From NCBI RefSeq assembly GCF_026151205.1, contig NC_087083.1, positions 432,001-496,000 on the forward strand: a DNA stretch of 64,000 bases, given 5' to 3'. Below, piece by piece: positions 54,088-64,000 of this stretch. The stretch is from Bolinopsis microptera. Lineage: Eukaryota > Ctenophora > Tentaculata > Lobata > Bolinopsidae. Each line of letters begins with the position of its first letter. Position 1 is the stretch's first letter. A model generated the notes under the pieces. The model did no database searches. It was not told the DNA's origin and saw nothing but the letters and a program-made list of their open reading frames with translations. The translations under genes were made by a program, and so were the position numbers.

Positions 54088-55740
54088 TCCTGTTCTGATA
54101 AAGACTGCATCTTTGATAATTTCTCTGAGATAACAGCTGATGAACTCAAAGACCTGGTATCAAAGATGTCCAACAAGTTCTGCTGCTTGAATCCGATCCC
54201 AGCATTTCTCTTAAAAAACTGTGTCGATGAACTAACACCTTTTTTACTTCATGTATTGAACTCATCCTTGAAGACTGGAGTCTTTCCCTCAGAAATGAAG
54301 AAAGCAGTCATCAAACCGACATTGAAGAAGGAAAAATGCTGATGTTGATATTCTCAGTAACTATCGACCAGTGTCTACCTTTCTGCCTTCTCTAAGATCC
54401 TAGAGAGAATTGTACTAAACCAGCTTAATGTCCATCTAACGAACCATAGCCTTTACCTCAAAAGTCCAATCTGGATAGCGCCCTAATCATAGCTGTGAAA
54501 CATTACTTGTTAGAATGTGTGATGATCTAAACAAAGAAATTGAAGCTGGGAATGTTGTTATAGTTGTACTTCTCGACTTAAGTGCAGCATTTGATACCAT
54601 TGACCACACAGTCTTATTGAAAAGCTTATGAAAGGACTATGGAATTACTGGAAGTGCACTGCAATGGATAAAGTCCCTACCATGAGAAAAGACACTTCTT
54701 GTGTTAAGATTGATGATACTCTTTCATCTTTCTTGGAGCTGCTGTTTGGAGTTCCCCAGGGATCACTCTTGGGCCTATTCTTTTCATCCTTTATATCAAA
54801 GCTCTCCAGAAAATTGCGGCCAAATATGGTCTTGATATACAGCTCTATGCAGATGATTCTCAACTGTACATCTCATTTAAACCAAACCGTGTGGTACAGT
54901 TCATTGATGTCCAAGACAGAACAAACCAAATGTCTTGCAGAGATAAAAGCATGGATGGTGTGAACAACTACATGAAACAGAACGAAACAAAGACAGAACT
55001 ACTGTGTTAGGGAAAGAGCCATGTTCTTAAAAAGTGTGAACTCAGTGTCAGACTGCAATTTGGAAGCACTGAAATTCTGCCTACGGAGTGTAAAGGAGAC
55101 AGCTGGAAGAGTCTGGGTGTCAATTTGATGAAACTCTAAATATGGAAAGACAGATCAATAATGTCAAAAGGAAATGCAGCTGGACAATGATGAATCTAAG
55201 AACCATTGGTCGTTACCTTGATGAAGGCATTAAATGATGCTGGTGAAACAACTGGTCATATCTAAATTAGACTACTGTAATTCTCTTTACATGAATCTAC
55301 CCAAGACCAGATTGAACAAACTTAGATCAACCCTTAATTGGGGCAGTTCGTTTCATCTATAACATAGAAGAGAGGGCCACGGACTTGGTTCCCCTTCTAT
55401 AAGAAGGCCCCACATACTCCCTATAGACCAACGAATCTTCTTTAAAAGTTTGTCTTTTAACCCACAAATCAGTTCACGGTATGCACCTGATTACCTCAAA
55501 GCACTACTGGATGTGGATGTAGTGATAAAGAACTCTCAAACACCATGACCATGACCAGGTCGAAGAGACCCTGATGACCATCTCATGCTCAAGGTACCAA
55601 AGAATAAAAGATCCAAAATTGATGACAGACGTTTCTCAAGCCATGCACCGATTGCATGGAACTCTCTTCCCCTGATGTTGAGATGAATCACTGATACCAA
55701 CTGTTCATCAAGCGAATGTTAAAGAATCATTTAAATAATC
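54088..55740 (+). pseudogene. LINE-3 ORF2, reverse transcriptase part (broken)
   Basis: ITADELKDLVSKMSNKFCC, NPIPAFLLKNC, VFPSEMKKAVIKPTLKKE, NYRPVST, VLLDLSAAFDTIDHTVLL and LQLYADD-type sequence (QLYADDSQLYISF, about 54838-54876) occur in several frames with stops between. CR1/L2-type RT, inactive. The decay is mostly one- and two-base losses. Confidence 0.75.
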
Positions 55741-56119
55741 AGTTCTGATGTTTTTCTTTCCATTGTCTTCACTTTGCAAGACACATTGGCTTTTACTTTT
55801 TACCGCACTCCATTTTATGCCTTGATCTCTTACTTACTTGGATCTGATTCTTTCTTGATTGATTATGTCACTGTACTAACCTTTATTATACCTACATGTA
55901 CTGTATGGTTTCTGCTTCTCTTTAGTTTAGTGTGGTTTACAATAAAAGATGTTTTAATTTTTGTCTTTGCCTTATGCCTGAGTTATACTTTAGTTCACTT
56001 TTTACACTTTTGCTCACATCACTCACAGTCAGCCGCTCTGACATGGTTAACCACCTTCTTGTGTGTTGGTTAATCAATATGAGCGGGATATAAATACCTC
56101 ATTTCATTTCATTTCATTT
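55741..56119 (+). other. LINE-3 3' UTR and (ATTTC)n tail
   Basis: Ends with GAGCGGGATATAAATACCTC followed by four to five ATTTC units. The 99-codon ORF at 55774 lies in this UTR and is not considered a gene. Confidence 0.7.
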
Positions 56120-57435
56120 CATATCCAAAACCAAAAATTGAGTTATGAGTACATTTAACCGTAAAAATTGAAATGTCATCAGAGTTTGCCATTAATCAAA
56201 TTGGCGCTCCTATCTGATTCCAACAGCTATAAGTATAAGTATAATAACAAACAAAAGCAAAAATGCATACTTTTTCACACAGTTAAAACCCACGATAGCC
56301 AAAAATAAGAACAATTCAGTTGCTTTTTTACTCTAACTGCAATGAATCGCTCGCGTTCCCCACTTAAAATTTCTGTGAAAAGGCCCATGAGGGTATTAAA
56401 AGTGATCTAGTTCGGTGTCATTTTGGACGCTGATTCCGATCACCCCCCTGGTACGTATAGTAGGCTGACGTAGAGTAAAAATAAAAATGCCTTCCCCTGG
56501 AGAGTTTATGGGCAAAAAACCGTTCTGGTCACGTGACAGGCTAGTAAAACACGAATTCGAATGTTAAGGGTTCGTTATGGATAGCTCCAGAGTAACTATT
56601 AGGGTTAGGGTGGGGTTACGTTTTTATGTAAAACCGTATCATTCGGCTGCAAAACCATAAAAACCAAAGTCATGTGATAATTTTTGGGCGAGCGAATTTA
56701 GTAAGAGCCGTAAAATAACATATACTATATTAATTAGTATATATTATGCTTATTTTTATATTGTATATATATACAAATACCAAACTTTAAGCCAAGGCTC
56801 AAAATGAGTTGCAGGATCATTCGAATAAATGAACAACCTTAAATTTGAATAAATGTACAATGATCTTAATTAATAGGAGTCTCCGCAGCAAGTACAGTGT
56901 ACACTCGCACATCATTTATTATAAATAATAATGACAATCAAATAACACAATATCTTTTACCGTGGTGCCCCCCCGGCGCTTTACAATAGGGGAAATTCGA
57001 CGATACAGGGGGAGCCGCCATCGGCGCGGCGGGTCATAAACGTATACAAACAATATCAGGGCACAGCTTTAAATTTTTTTACATTTTAAAAAAAAACAAC
57101 AAATAACACGTGGCAATCAAAGTGCTAAATTTAAAAAGCGTTTTTGAAAAAGGAATATTTTCCCGAAAAATTTTGGCGCTTTAAAGTTACGAAAAAATTT
57201 AAAGGGGCCCTTTAAGTTATTCAAAACGGCTCCTTTGCATATGCGTAGGTTTTTTAACATTTAAAAAAATTTTTTTATCAGCCCCGTTCACGGGGAAAAA
57301 AAAATTTGTTTTTTATAATTCTGACCCATCAGGTGTCACATTTTTTAATGTCTTTTCTTTCCTTTGAGTGGAGCAAGAGTAAAAGGGGTAATGAAACGAA
57401 GTGAGCCCCCAAAAAAAAAACACCCGTTAGTCCCG
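56120..57435. repeat. Repeat R1, right piece
   Basis: Matches 9086-10290. Clean to about 57060, then increasingly error-dense. Contains a 96-bp insertion at 56954-57049 not present at 9920. Confidence 0.8.
56954..57049. mobile_element. 96-bp GC-rich insertion in R1
   Basis: Flanked by ACAATAT at 56947-56953 and 57050-57056; the matching site at about 9910 has one copy. GC-rich content (CCCCCCGGCGC, GCCGCCATCGGCGCGGCGGG) contrasts with the surroundings. Origin not recognised; foreign or chimeric sequence is possible. Confidence 0.5.
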
Positions 57436-58020
57436 CTAACGAATACCCTCAGGGGGGCATTTTCACCCCCCCCCCACCCCAAAAACAAAACACCAGGTGC
57501 ACAGCCGTTTGGAGAAAATTTTTTGTAAAGGGGTAGAAAGAAGGGAAACTTTTCCTCTTTTTTGTACCCCGTTCCAGCAGAGGGGGGAGGGAAGAAAAGG
57601 AGGGCCAAACCAAACGAAAGTTAAGTAAGCATCCCTGCACCTCTGAAGGGGAAAGGAAAAGTTGGGGGTTGCAGTTCTCCCTTTATACTCCCACGGGCCC
57701 GGGAGAGGAGCGTATCGAAAAAGAACCAATTTGGGAAAAAATAACACTGAGGTAAAGGGAGTTTCTCTGTCAGGCTGGAGCCCGGGATTTTAAGAGGGAG
57801 AGACCCCCACCTTTTATCCAAAAAAAAAATAGAGCTATTTGGGAGAACAGGCTTGGAACAAGGGGAGGCTGAGGATCGGTATTCCGGGGGGAAGAACATG
57901 GGCTCCCCCTTCAAGGTTACGTTGTAACCCCCCTTTTTATTTGGGGCAAGGGTATTGTCATTGTCAGGAGGATTTGTTTAAGGTTAATGGTGTTGCGGAG
58001 TGGACACGTGTCGCCCCCTG
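57060..58020. other. Second error-dense stretch
   Basis: Homopolymer-rich sequence like 15961-24950. Up to about 57435 it is a corrupted R1. Beyond that the source is not recognised. The overlapping minus-strand ORFs at 57345-57914 are spurious. Confidence 0.6.
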
Positions 58021-58500
58021 CAGGTTTTTGGGGGTTTTTGAAGTTTTGAGGGGGTTTTTGGGGTTTAAGAAGTTTTTTGGGGTTTAAGAAGTTTTGGAGG
58101 TTTTTTGGGGGGTTTTTGGGAATTTTGGAAGTTTTTTGGGGGTTTTGGAGGTTTTGGAAGTTTTGGAAGTTTTGGAAATTTTGGAAGTTTTAGAAGTTTT
58201 GGAAGTTTTGGAGGTTTTAGAAGTTTTGGAGGTTTTAGAAGTTTTGGAGGTTTTAGAAGTTTTGGAGGTTTTGAAAGTTTTGGAAGTTTTAGAAGTTTTA
58301 GAAGTTTTGGAAGTTTTAGAAGTTTTAGAAGTTTTAGAAGTTTTGGAAGTTTTGGAAGTTTTGGAAGTTTTTGAGGTTTTAGAAGTTTTGGAAGTTTTGG
58401 AAGTTTTAGAAGTTTTGGAAGTTTTAGAAGTTTTAGAAGTTTTGGAAGTTTCAGAATTTTTTTGAAGTTTTGAAAGTTTTTGGAAATTTTAGAAATCAAC
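58021..58500. repeat. 9-bp satellite (GTTTTGGAA)n
   Basis: About 45-50 units of GTTTTGGAA/GTTTTAGAA, decaying after 58500. Minus-strand LPKLLK-type and plus-strand EVLEVLEVL-type ORFs are repeat translations. Confidence 0.9.
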
Positions 58501-60187
58501 AAGTTTTGCTAGCTTTGCCTTTAGTTTTACAGATTTAGAAGGTTATACAAGTTTTAAAACTTCTAAAACTTTTACAAGCTTTAAAAAATGTAAATTTACG
58601 GCCGTGCACAAAATTAATATCCTATGTAAAAAGGAAAAAACCAGTTACCCTGCACTGCATCCAGAATGTTACAGTTCCAAAGATCCAGAATGGCTTGAAA
58701 AACAACATAACCTGATCGGCGATCGCGGGAAATAAAATGAGAGAAGAATGTACTTTTTAATGTTGAGAATGAGCGTTTGACTGCATAAACGGGTTCCAAA
58801 CGTACTGTGTATTCGTAGAGTTTATACATTTCTTCACTACATGACATATTAGTATTGCATGCATATTATAATTATGCCTACAAATTTGGTTTATACATTA
58901 ATAACAAAATGAAAGGTAAATATTTCAAACTGTTGTACATTGTAAGTGTAACAGCTGGCAATTATATATTAACAATTTGGTCGTTTTAGTAATCAACCAG
59001 CCTGGACGTAAATCAAAATGCAATGGACATAATATATAATTATAAGCTGATAGCAATAACAGCATTTCAGCAGAGCTATAAACTTTTAAACCTAAGGTCC
59101 CCAGGCCGGGCCAGTAAACTTGACCGAAGGATTATGTATAGTCTAGGTTGCAAAGGTAGCTGACAGTTAATTATGAAACTTTATAAAACTCCCACTCGCG
59201 AACACGCACAAAAAATAAAAGATCTCAGGTGTAATTTTAAATAATCCCCACGGCCATGCATTGCATTTTGGAAACCGAAAAGTGTTGAAGTTTAATTTAA
59301 GTCCATATAATTATACTCATGTATTGGTATGAACTTTAAACTCGCACGCATGTACATAATAATACTTATAGTGCTCGCAACAGTGCAGTGGTTGAACTTA
59401 AAGTCTGTGGCCCGGACGGCGAGCCAGTCAAAACGATTGTTGTTTGACTGGTTCGTCGTATAGCAGTGCATTTAAACTATTACAAAGAACTACTAGTACT
59501 GATGTTATGTACAATGTAAATGTAGTATGTTACAGCAGTTATACGATCCAAAAATTAAACCAAAATATGGGAACTCGAGTGCAATGCAGCGAGCCCCAAT
59601 AATTTATGAATGACGTGAAGCGTAGCTATTTGCAGAGAACTATAACTCAAGTACAGATTTAATTTTATTAAAAGAAGCAATTGGCCACACGAGAAGCACG
59701 AAACGCACAACTTTTAGATTTCTCATTAGAAATAGAAATAGAATGATTGATTCGGAGGAACTTAAACAATTTAATTTAAACTCAGACTAGTATGCTCCTG
59801 ATGATAGCAGTGCAGTTGAGCTTTAGTCCTTTACCGAGAAACAATTAATTATAATACTGCACGATCCAGTTTAAGAGCTCTTTATGTAGTTTAGCCTTAG
59901 GTATAACGAAGGAAAGGCAAAAGTCAGCAAAATATGGAGTCGCCTATCCAATTATCATTATAAGATTATATAACAGGATTTTACAAGCAAATTAATTGAT
60001 AAAGATAATCTAATAGCAATTATTAATTAATAGTTTAAATTCCCGACATTTATTGCTGTTTGCAAGATCTTTCATTTCATCAACGTCACGAATGTTGCCA
60101 ATAGAACTTAAGTTTCAAAAAACAAAATCATCAGCTGGTGACCAGGTGCACAGCTGCATTTATTATAAACACGATGAAGGCAGATCT
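58501..60187. other. AT-rich DNA without a recognised gene
   Basis: A 77-codon minus-strand ORF (58614-58847) starts MSCSEEMYKLYEYTV and has a donor-like GGTAACT near its end, but no family or partner exon. A 13-15 bp hairpin lies at 59418-59457 (CGAGCCAGTCAAA and its near-complement). Nothing else seen. Confidence 0.35.
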
Positions 60188-60742
60188 TTAGGGGCCATCT
60201 ACATAGGACGTCCGCCTAAATCGCAGTTTTTCAGACCACCCCCTCCCCCTGTCCGGGTGTGTCCGAATTTTCAAAACCATCCCTTCCCCGGGCCCCCCGG
60301 CTGGACGTCCGGATTTCCAGTTACTTTTAAAAGTACAAATAAAACCAACTTAAATTCAATTTCAATAAAATTTGTAGTTACTTCAAACAGACAATAATAC
60401 ATTTAGTGTCGAACAACTTTAGCACAGTTACATTTAAGTGTAGCCATGCAATCGAATACGTTTTAAGGCAGTTGGGGAATATGCGAGTTGTGTCTCGGCT
60501 AGCTCTCATGAGCTGTTCTGGGAATCGACTTCTCCTTCAAAATACAGGGATCTAAACTTACAAAGTAATTAGTGTCAAAGAGTTGAAATAAATGGGACTT
60601 TTTCATTAATTCTGCCAAAATTTCCAGACGTCCGGATTTTCAAAAACCACCCCCCTCCTCCTGTCTGGATTTGTCCGAAATTCAAAATCCCCAATCCCGC
60701 CCCCTCCCTATTTGCCGGACGTCCTAAGTAGATGGCCCCTTA
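60188..60742. mobile_element. PIF/Harbinger-type MITE, 549 bp, with TTA duplication
   Basis: Element 60191-60739 has inverted ends GGGGCCATCTAC...GGACGTCCG, flanked by TTA at 60188-60190 and 60740-60742. The three-base TWA duplication and G-rich ends fit PIF/Harbinger. Two subterminal blocks of about 80 bp (near 60230-60310 and 60625-60715) are direct repeats of each other. No transposase. Confidence 0.7.
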
Positions 60743-61216
60743 GAGACCAGCATGTCCAGTAAAAGTAATCATAGTCGGCCTACATGCACTTTGAACTTTT
60801 AGTACACTGAATAGATTGATAAATACCGTCACAATTTGTCAAAATTGTACGCCTCATATATGGTATATAAGTTGAGCTGCAGGGAAGATATAATCACTGA
60901 TCAAGCTGGTTAATTGATTGCCTGGTGGGATCAGTGTGACACGGCAAATCACATGACACGGCGATGTCCCCAGCTGATGCGGTTTGATATCGGACTATTA
61001 TATACGACACATGCAGCTATATATTAGCATCTGATAGTTGTGATAGTTGGCCCTGGGACTGTGTGTGCTTTTAGTATTACTTTAAACTGATACCCACTGC
61101 AATGGTCACAATGTTTAGTTGTGTTTTAAAGATTTATACTATTTTCACAACTACAATTAAATATATTTGTTGAGGTACAGATGGAGGTGTCTCCCTGGAG
61201 TATGTGCTGCTAAGAG

Positions 61217-61295
61217 TAAGGATCGTTCACATACTTATACGCAATCACATCCCCCCTCCCCTCAGCTGATTACGTAATATGTGAACGACCCCTTG
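61217..61295. mobile_element. Mini inverted-repeat element, about 73 bp
   Basis: GGATCGTTCACATA and TATGTGAACGACCCC form inverted ends at 61220 and 61292, and GTAATCA/TGATTAC lies further in. TAA precedes it; the right flank is TTG, so the duplication is not exact. Same family as the element at 61434. Confidence 0.5.
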
Positions 61296-61430
61296 CTTAA
61301 TAAAAATGATTTGAAACAAAAAATGTTGCTGACGTCAGCAACCGGCAGCATTTTCAAACCCCCGTTTGTCTTTGTTACTTAACAAAAGCAAATCTATAAC
61401 GAAATTGAAAATAGTTTTAAACTCCTGCAA

Positions 61431-61612
61431 TAAGGGATTGTTCACATTTAACGTAATCACTTTTTGGACCATTTTTACCCCCCCCCCCCCCTCTGTAATC
61501 AGTTTTAACTTTTACACATAGCTATATCGTGTCACAATTACAGTAGCGTGATCATTTGGAAACCCCCCGGCCCCTCGGCTGATTACGTATAATATATGTG
61601 AACGACCCCTAA
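61431..61612. mobile_element. PIF/Harbinger-type MITE, 176 bp, with TAA duplication
   Basis: Element 61434-61609 has inverted ends (GGGATTGTTCACAT and ATGTGAACGACCCC), flanked by TAA on both sides. It contains a C13 run near 61478. Related to 61217-61295; half of an end (ATGTGAACGCTC) also appears near 63531. Confidence 0.65.
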
Positions 61613-62504
61613 TAAAACAAATCTACTTTTCATTTTATTCCTATAATATACATTACTTCTCAATGCTCATCTAATCCAGAAAAGAAACGTATTTAATCAG
61701 TTATTATTCGACTCTAGAAATATATTCGTTGTTTAAAACAGATTTATACCGTTTAAATGTATAATCAGTAGTCAATGACTAGACGTAAAAAAGGGACAAA
61801 TACAGGGTTATTGAAAATTACAAAGAATAAAATGGCGTCTGGACTTGGGACCAGCTCATAGTACATTTCATTAATGCCCTCTGAAAACCATTCTGCTAGC
61901 AAAAAATGATATTGTTAGGTAAAACGTACTGAAAATTAAAATTCAGATTAAAAATTGAAAACGGACTGAACTAACAAAAAGAATGACACGTCATGCTAAA
62001 ATACATATTCCGAAGTAAAATTAATCCCAAATTTTCCCCAAATGTTAAAATACTTCAATATTGCAAGGCAGCAATATTGAAACTTATAAATAAACTTTGG
62101 ATTTCATGTTTGGATGCTTTGTCCGCGGAACAACACTATAATAGGCTTACCATCGATCAAATTCAATAATCACCTTAACAGGTTTACTCTGCTATGTTCT
62201 AGTTTAACGGATGGTAATTGTAGAAAGTTTGGTCGAGACTATATTGGTGTTTTTTCCACAAATTATATCGTTTCGGCGTCTTTATGATTACAAATATAGC
62301 GATTATGAACATTTTACCAGTTCTATATTATACATTTTTTTAAATAATCGTTACAGCTAATGTAATCTTTTACAGTACCTAAATCATAAATATTTCTAAA
62401 GGGGATTTAAAACCAACCCAGAAATTCCTATTTTCTATTTAACTTTCCAAGAAGCTTCACCAGTATATCTCTGCCAAACTTTCCATTGTGCTTTCGACCA
62501 AACT
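61613..62504. other. Unassigned AT-rich DNA
   Basis: Only an 11-bp-arm hairpin at 62054-62081 (TTCAATATTGC and its complement) stands out. No gene. Confidence 0.4.
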
Positions 62505-63015
62505 TATTCGACCAGTAGTTTTCTAGCAGCCAGTAGTTTTCTACCAACCAGTAGTTTTCTACCGATCAATGGTTTTCTACCGGCCAGTAGTTTTCTAGTA
62601 CCGGCCAGTAGTTTTCTAGTACCGGCCAGTAGTTTTCTAGTACCGGCCAGTAGTTTTCTACCGACCAGCAGTCTTCTATCGGTCAGTAGTTTTTTACCGA
62701 CCAGCAGTCTTCTATCGGTCAGTAGTTTTCTACCGACCAGTAGTTTTCTAGGCAGTTTTTCTACCGACCAGTAGTCTTCTATCGGTCAGTAGTTTTCTAC
62801 CGACCAGTAGTTTTCTAGGCAGTTTTTCTACCGACCAGTAGTTTTCTAGGCAGTTTTTCTACCGACCAGTAGTTTTCTAGGCAGTTTTTCTACCGACCAG
62901 TAGTTTTCTAGGCAGTTTTTCTACCGGCCAGATGTTCTCTACCGACCAGCAGTCTTCTATCGGTCAGTAGTTTTCTACCGACCAGTAGTTTTCTAGGCAG
63001 TTTTTCTACCGACCG
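62505..63015. repeat. Minisatellite, 18-24 bp unit (CCAGTAGTTTTCTACCGA)n
   Basis: About 26 variant units. A higher-order form alternates CCGACCAGTAGTTTTCTA with GGCAGTTTTTCTA. No coding potential. Confidence 0.9.
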
Positions 63016-63467
63016 GCACACACACTCACACAAATCATACAGGATGTCTAATCAGATGATCAACAGGAATAATCCAGATCACGTGATTAAGTATGTTAAT
63101 CACGTGACACAAACAGTTGGCTCTGATTGGTTCTGGACTTCTAAGAATGGCCACGAGTTTCTCAGAAATAGAATGCATGCACTGTAACAGTGCTTTGTGA
63201 AGATTTCATCCCGGATGTGCCATTGTGATCATGAGCATTTCAAGCGAATTTCCAGGCTAAATCCTATTTATTGTTATGTAACTGATAATAGGTGCAGTTT
63301 GATGTTCATTGGGCCGGGATAACAACAAACCAAATAATAATGCTATCATTTTCGATGCAGATGCTTTACAATTTTGTCTTTTTTGTGAGGGATGAGTTTT
63401 CCTGTTTATCAAGCCCTAATATACAAACTTAATGTTAAAACAGCTTATTTCTGGCAAATTCTGACGT

Positions 63468-63471
<4 letters not shown>
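63016..63471. other. Unassigned DNA with CACGTGA motifs
   Basis: Two ATCACGTGA sites at about 63079 and 63101 face each other across AT-rich DNA. No gene seen. Confidence 0.35.

Positions 63472-63498
<27 letters not shown>
63472..63498. repeat. G27 homopolymer
   Basis: 27 consecutive G, flanked by GACGTCA on both sides (about 63463 and 63524), which suggests a small inverted-repeat element. Confidence 0.9.
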
Positions 63499-63676
63499 AG
63501 GTAAAATTGGCCAAAATCTTGATGACGTCATATGTGAACGCTCTTTAACCACATATTATATTTACCCATTTTTAACCCCCCATTTCTTGCAGTTGCACGT
63601 ACAATTTGTCATATTGGTGGACAAGAATATTTTCCCCACTTTAGTAATAGTATCCAGATCTAACTTGAATTAAAAG

Positions 63677-63994
<318 letters not shown>

Positions 63995-64000
63995 CCTCCT

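Larger units (their letters stand above)
49216..56119 (+). mobile_element. LINE-3: near full-length ORF1/ORF2 non-LTR retrotransposon
   Basis: A 6.9-kb element with 5' leader, gag-like ORF1, ORF2 (endonuclease and RT), a 3' UTR and a terminal (ATTTC)n tail (56098-56119). It is flanked by CATAT on both sides and inserted into repeat R1, whose empty copy is at 9076-9100. It contains a nested LINE (50397-51817) and a hexanucleotide expansion (53219-54087). ORF2 is broken, so it is inactive. Confidence 0.85.

Noticed and set aside
53167-54176. Two long minus-strand ORFs of leucine-serine and leucine-cysteine repeats
   Set aside because: They are translations of the (AAAGAC)n tract in other frames.
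55774-56073. Hydrophobic 99-codon ORF as a membrane protein gene
   Set aside because: It lies in the LINE-3 3' UTR between the broken RT and the (ATTTC)n tail.
57345-57914. Four overlapping minus-strand ORFs of 63-97 codons
   Set aside because: They lie in the second error-dense stretch and show no motif.
58065-58502. Leucine-rich-repeat-like ORFs (LPKLLK and EVLEVL)
   Set aside because: The 9-bp satellite produces them; no leucine-rich-repeat consensus or flanking domain.

Overview
This is nuclear DNA of an invertebrate animal. It is AT-rich, has GT-AG introns, carries a piece of alpha-tubulin, and is dominated by animal-type retrotransposons (CR1/L2/Jockey-like and RTE-like LINEs and a Penelope-like element), small terminal-inverted-repeat DNA transposons, and long micro- and minisatellites. 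The style of the extracellular modules suggests a marine, possibly non-bilaterian, animal, but the sequence does not fix the taxon. No rRNA gene, CRISPR array, operon or bacterial signal was seen.

Layout. 1-8.6 kb is the best host-gene territory. A minus-strand gene (about 1.29-3.97 kb) encodes a NERD-like nuclease domain followed, after one frameshift, by a superfamily-1 helicase-like ATPase; it has a 5'-UTR intron and a TATA box. A plus-strand four-exon gene (6392-8563) encodes a 95-residue cysteine-rich protein; its exons are too short to show as long ORFs but fit together in phase. 9-16 kb holds a dispersed repeat, a (CCCT)n tract, palindromes and a decayed LINE. About 15.96-24.95 kb is error-dense sequence, full of spurious homopolymer runs, that repeats cleaner DNA found elsewhere in the window; its ORFs should not be trusted.

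24.95-30.74 kb holds the 3' half of a plus-strand gene for a secreted or GPI-anchored protein: a phase 1-1 exon with a GCC2/GCC3-type cysteine repeat (25942-26105) and a last exon with a hydrophobic C-terminal tail (30632-30738). A fold-back Penelope-like insertion with a 15-bp target-site duplication sits in the intron between them. The matching 5' half, a signal-peptide exon (44177-44231) and an extracellular-domain exon (48908-49112), is clean only in a second copy near 44-49 kb; its counterpart at 20-22 kb is corrupted.

31.5-57 kb is a pile of nested transposons. LINE-1 (about 32.75-37.66 kb) is interrupted by a 925-bp element. LINE-2 (39.58-41.85 kb, minus) is interrupted by an 860-bp TIR element. 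There is a LINE RNase H fragment, an RTE-like LINE, an orphan LINE ORF1 and an alpha-tubulin pseudogene. LINE-3 (49216-56119) is near full length, is interrupted by another LINE, and carries a roughly 145-copy AAAGAC expansion inside ORF2. Several insertion sites can be checked within the window because an empty copy is present. 57-64 kb holds another error-dense stretch, a 9-bp satellite, PIF/Harbinger-type MITEs, a 19-bp minisatellite, a G27 run and a terminal (CT)n tract.
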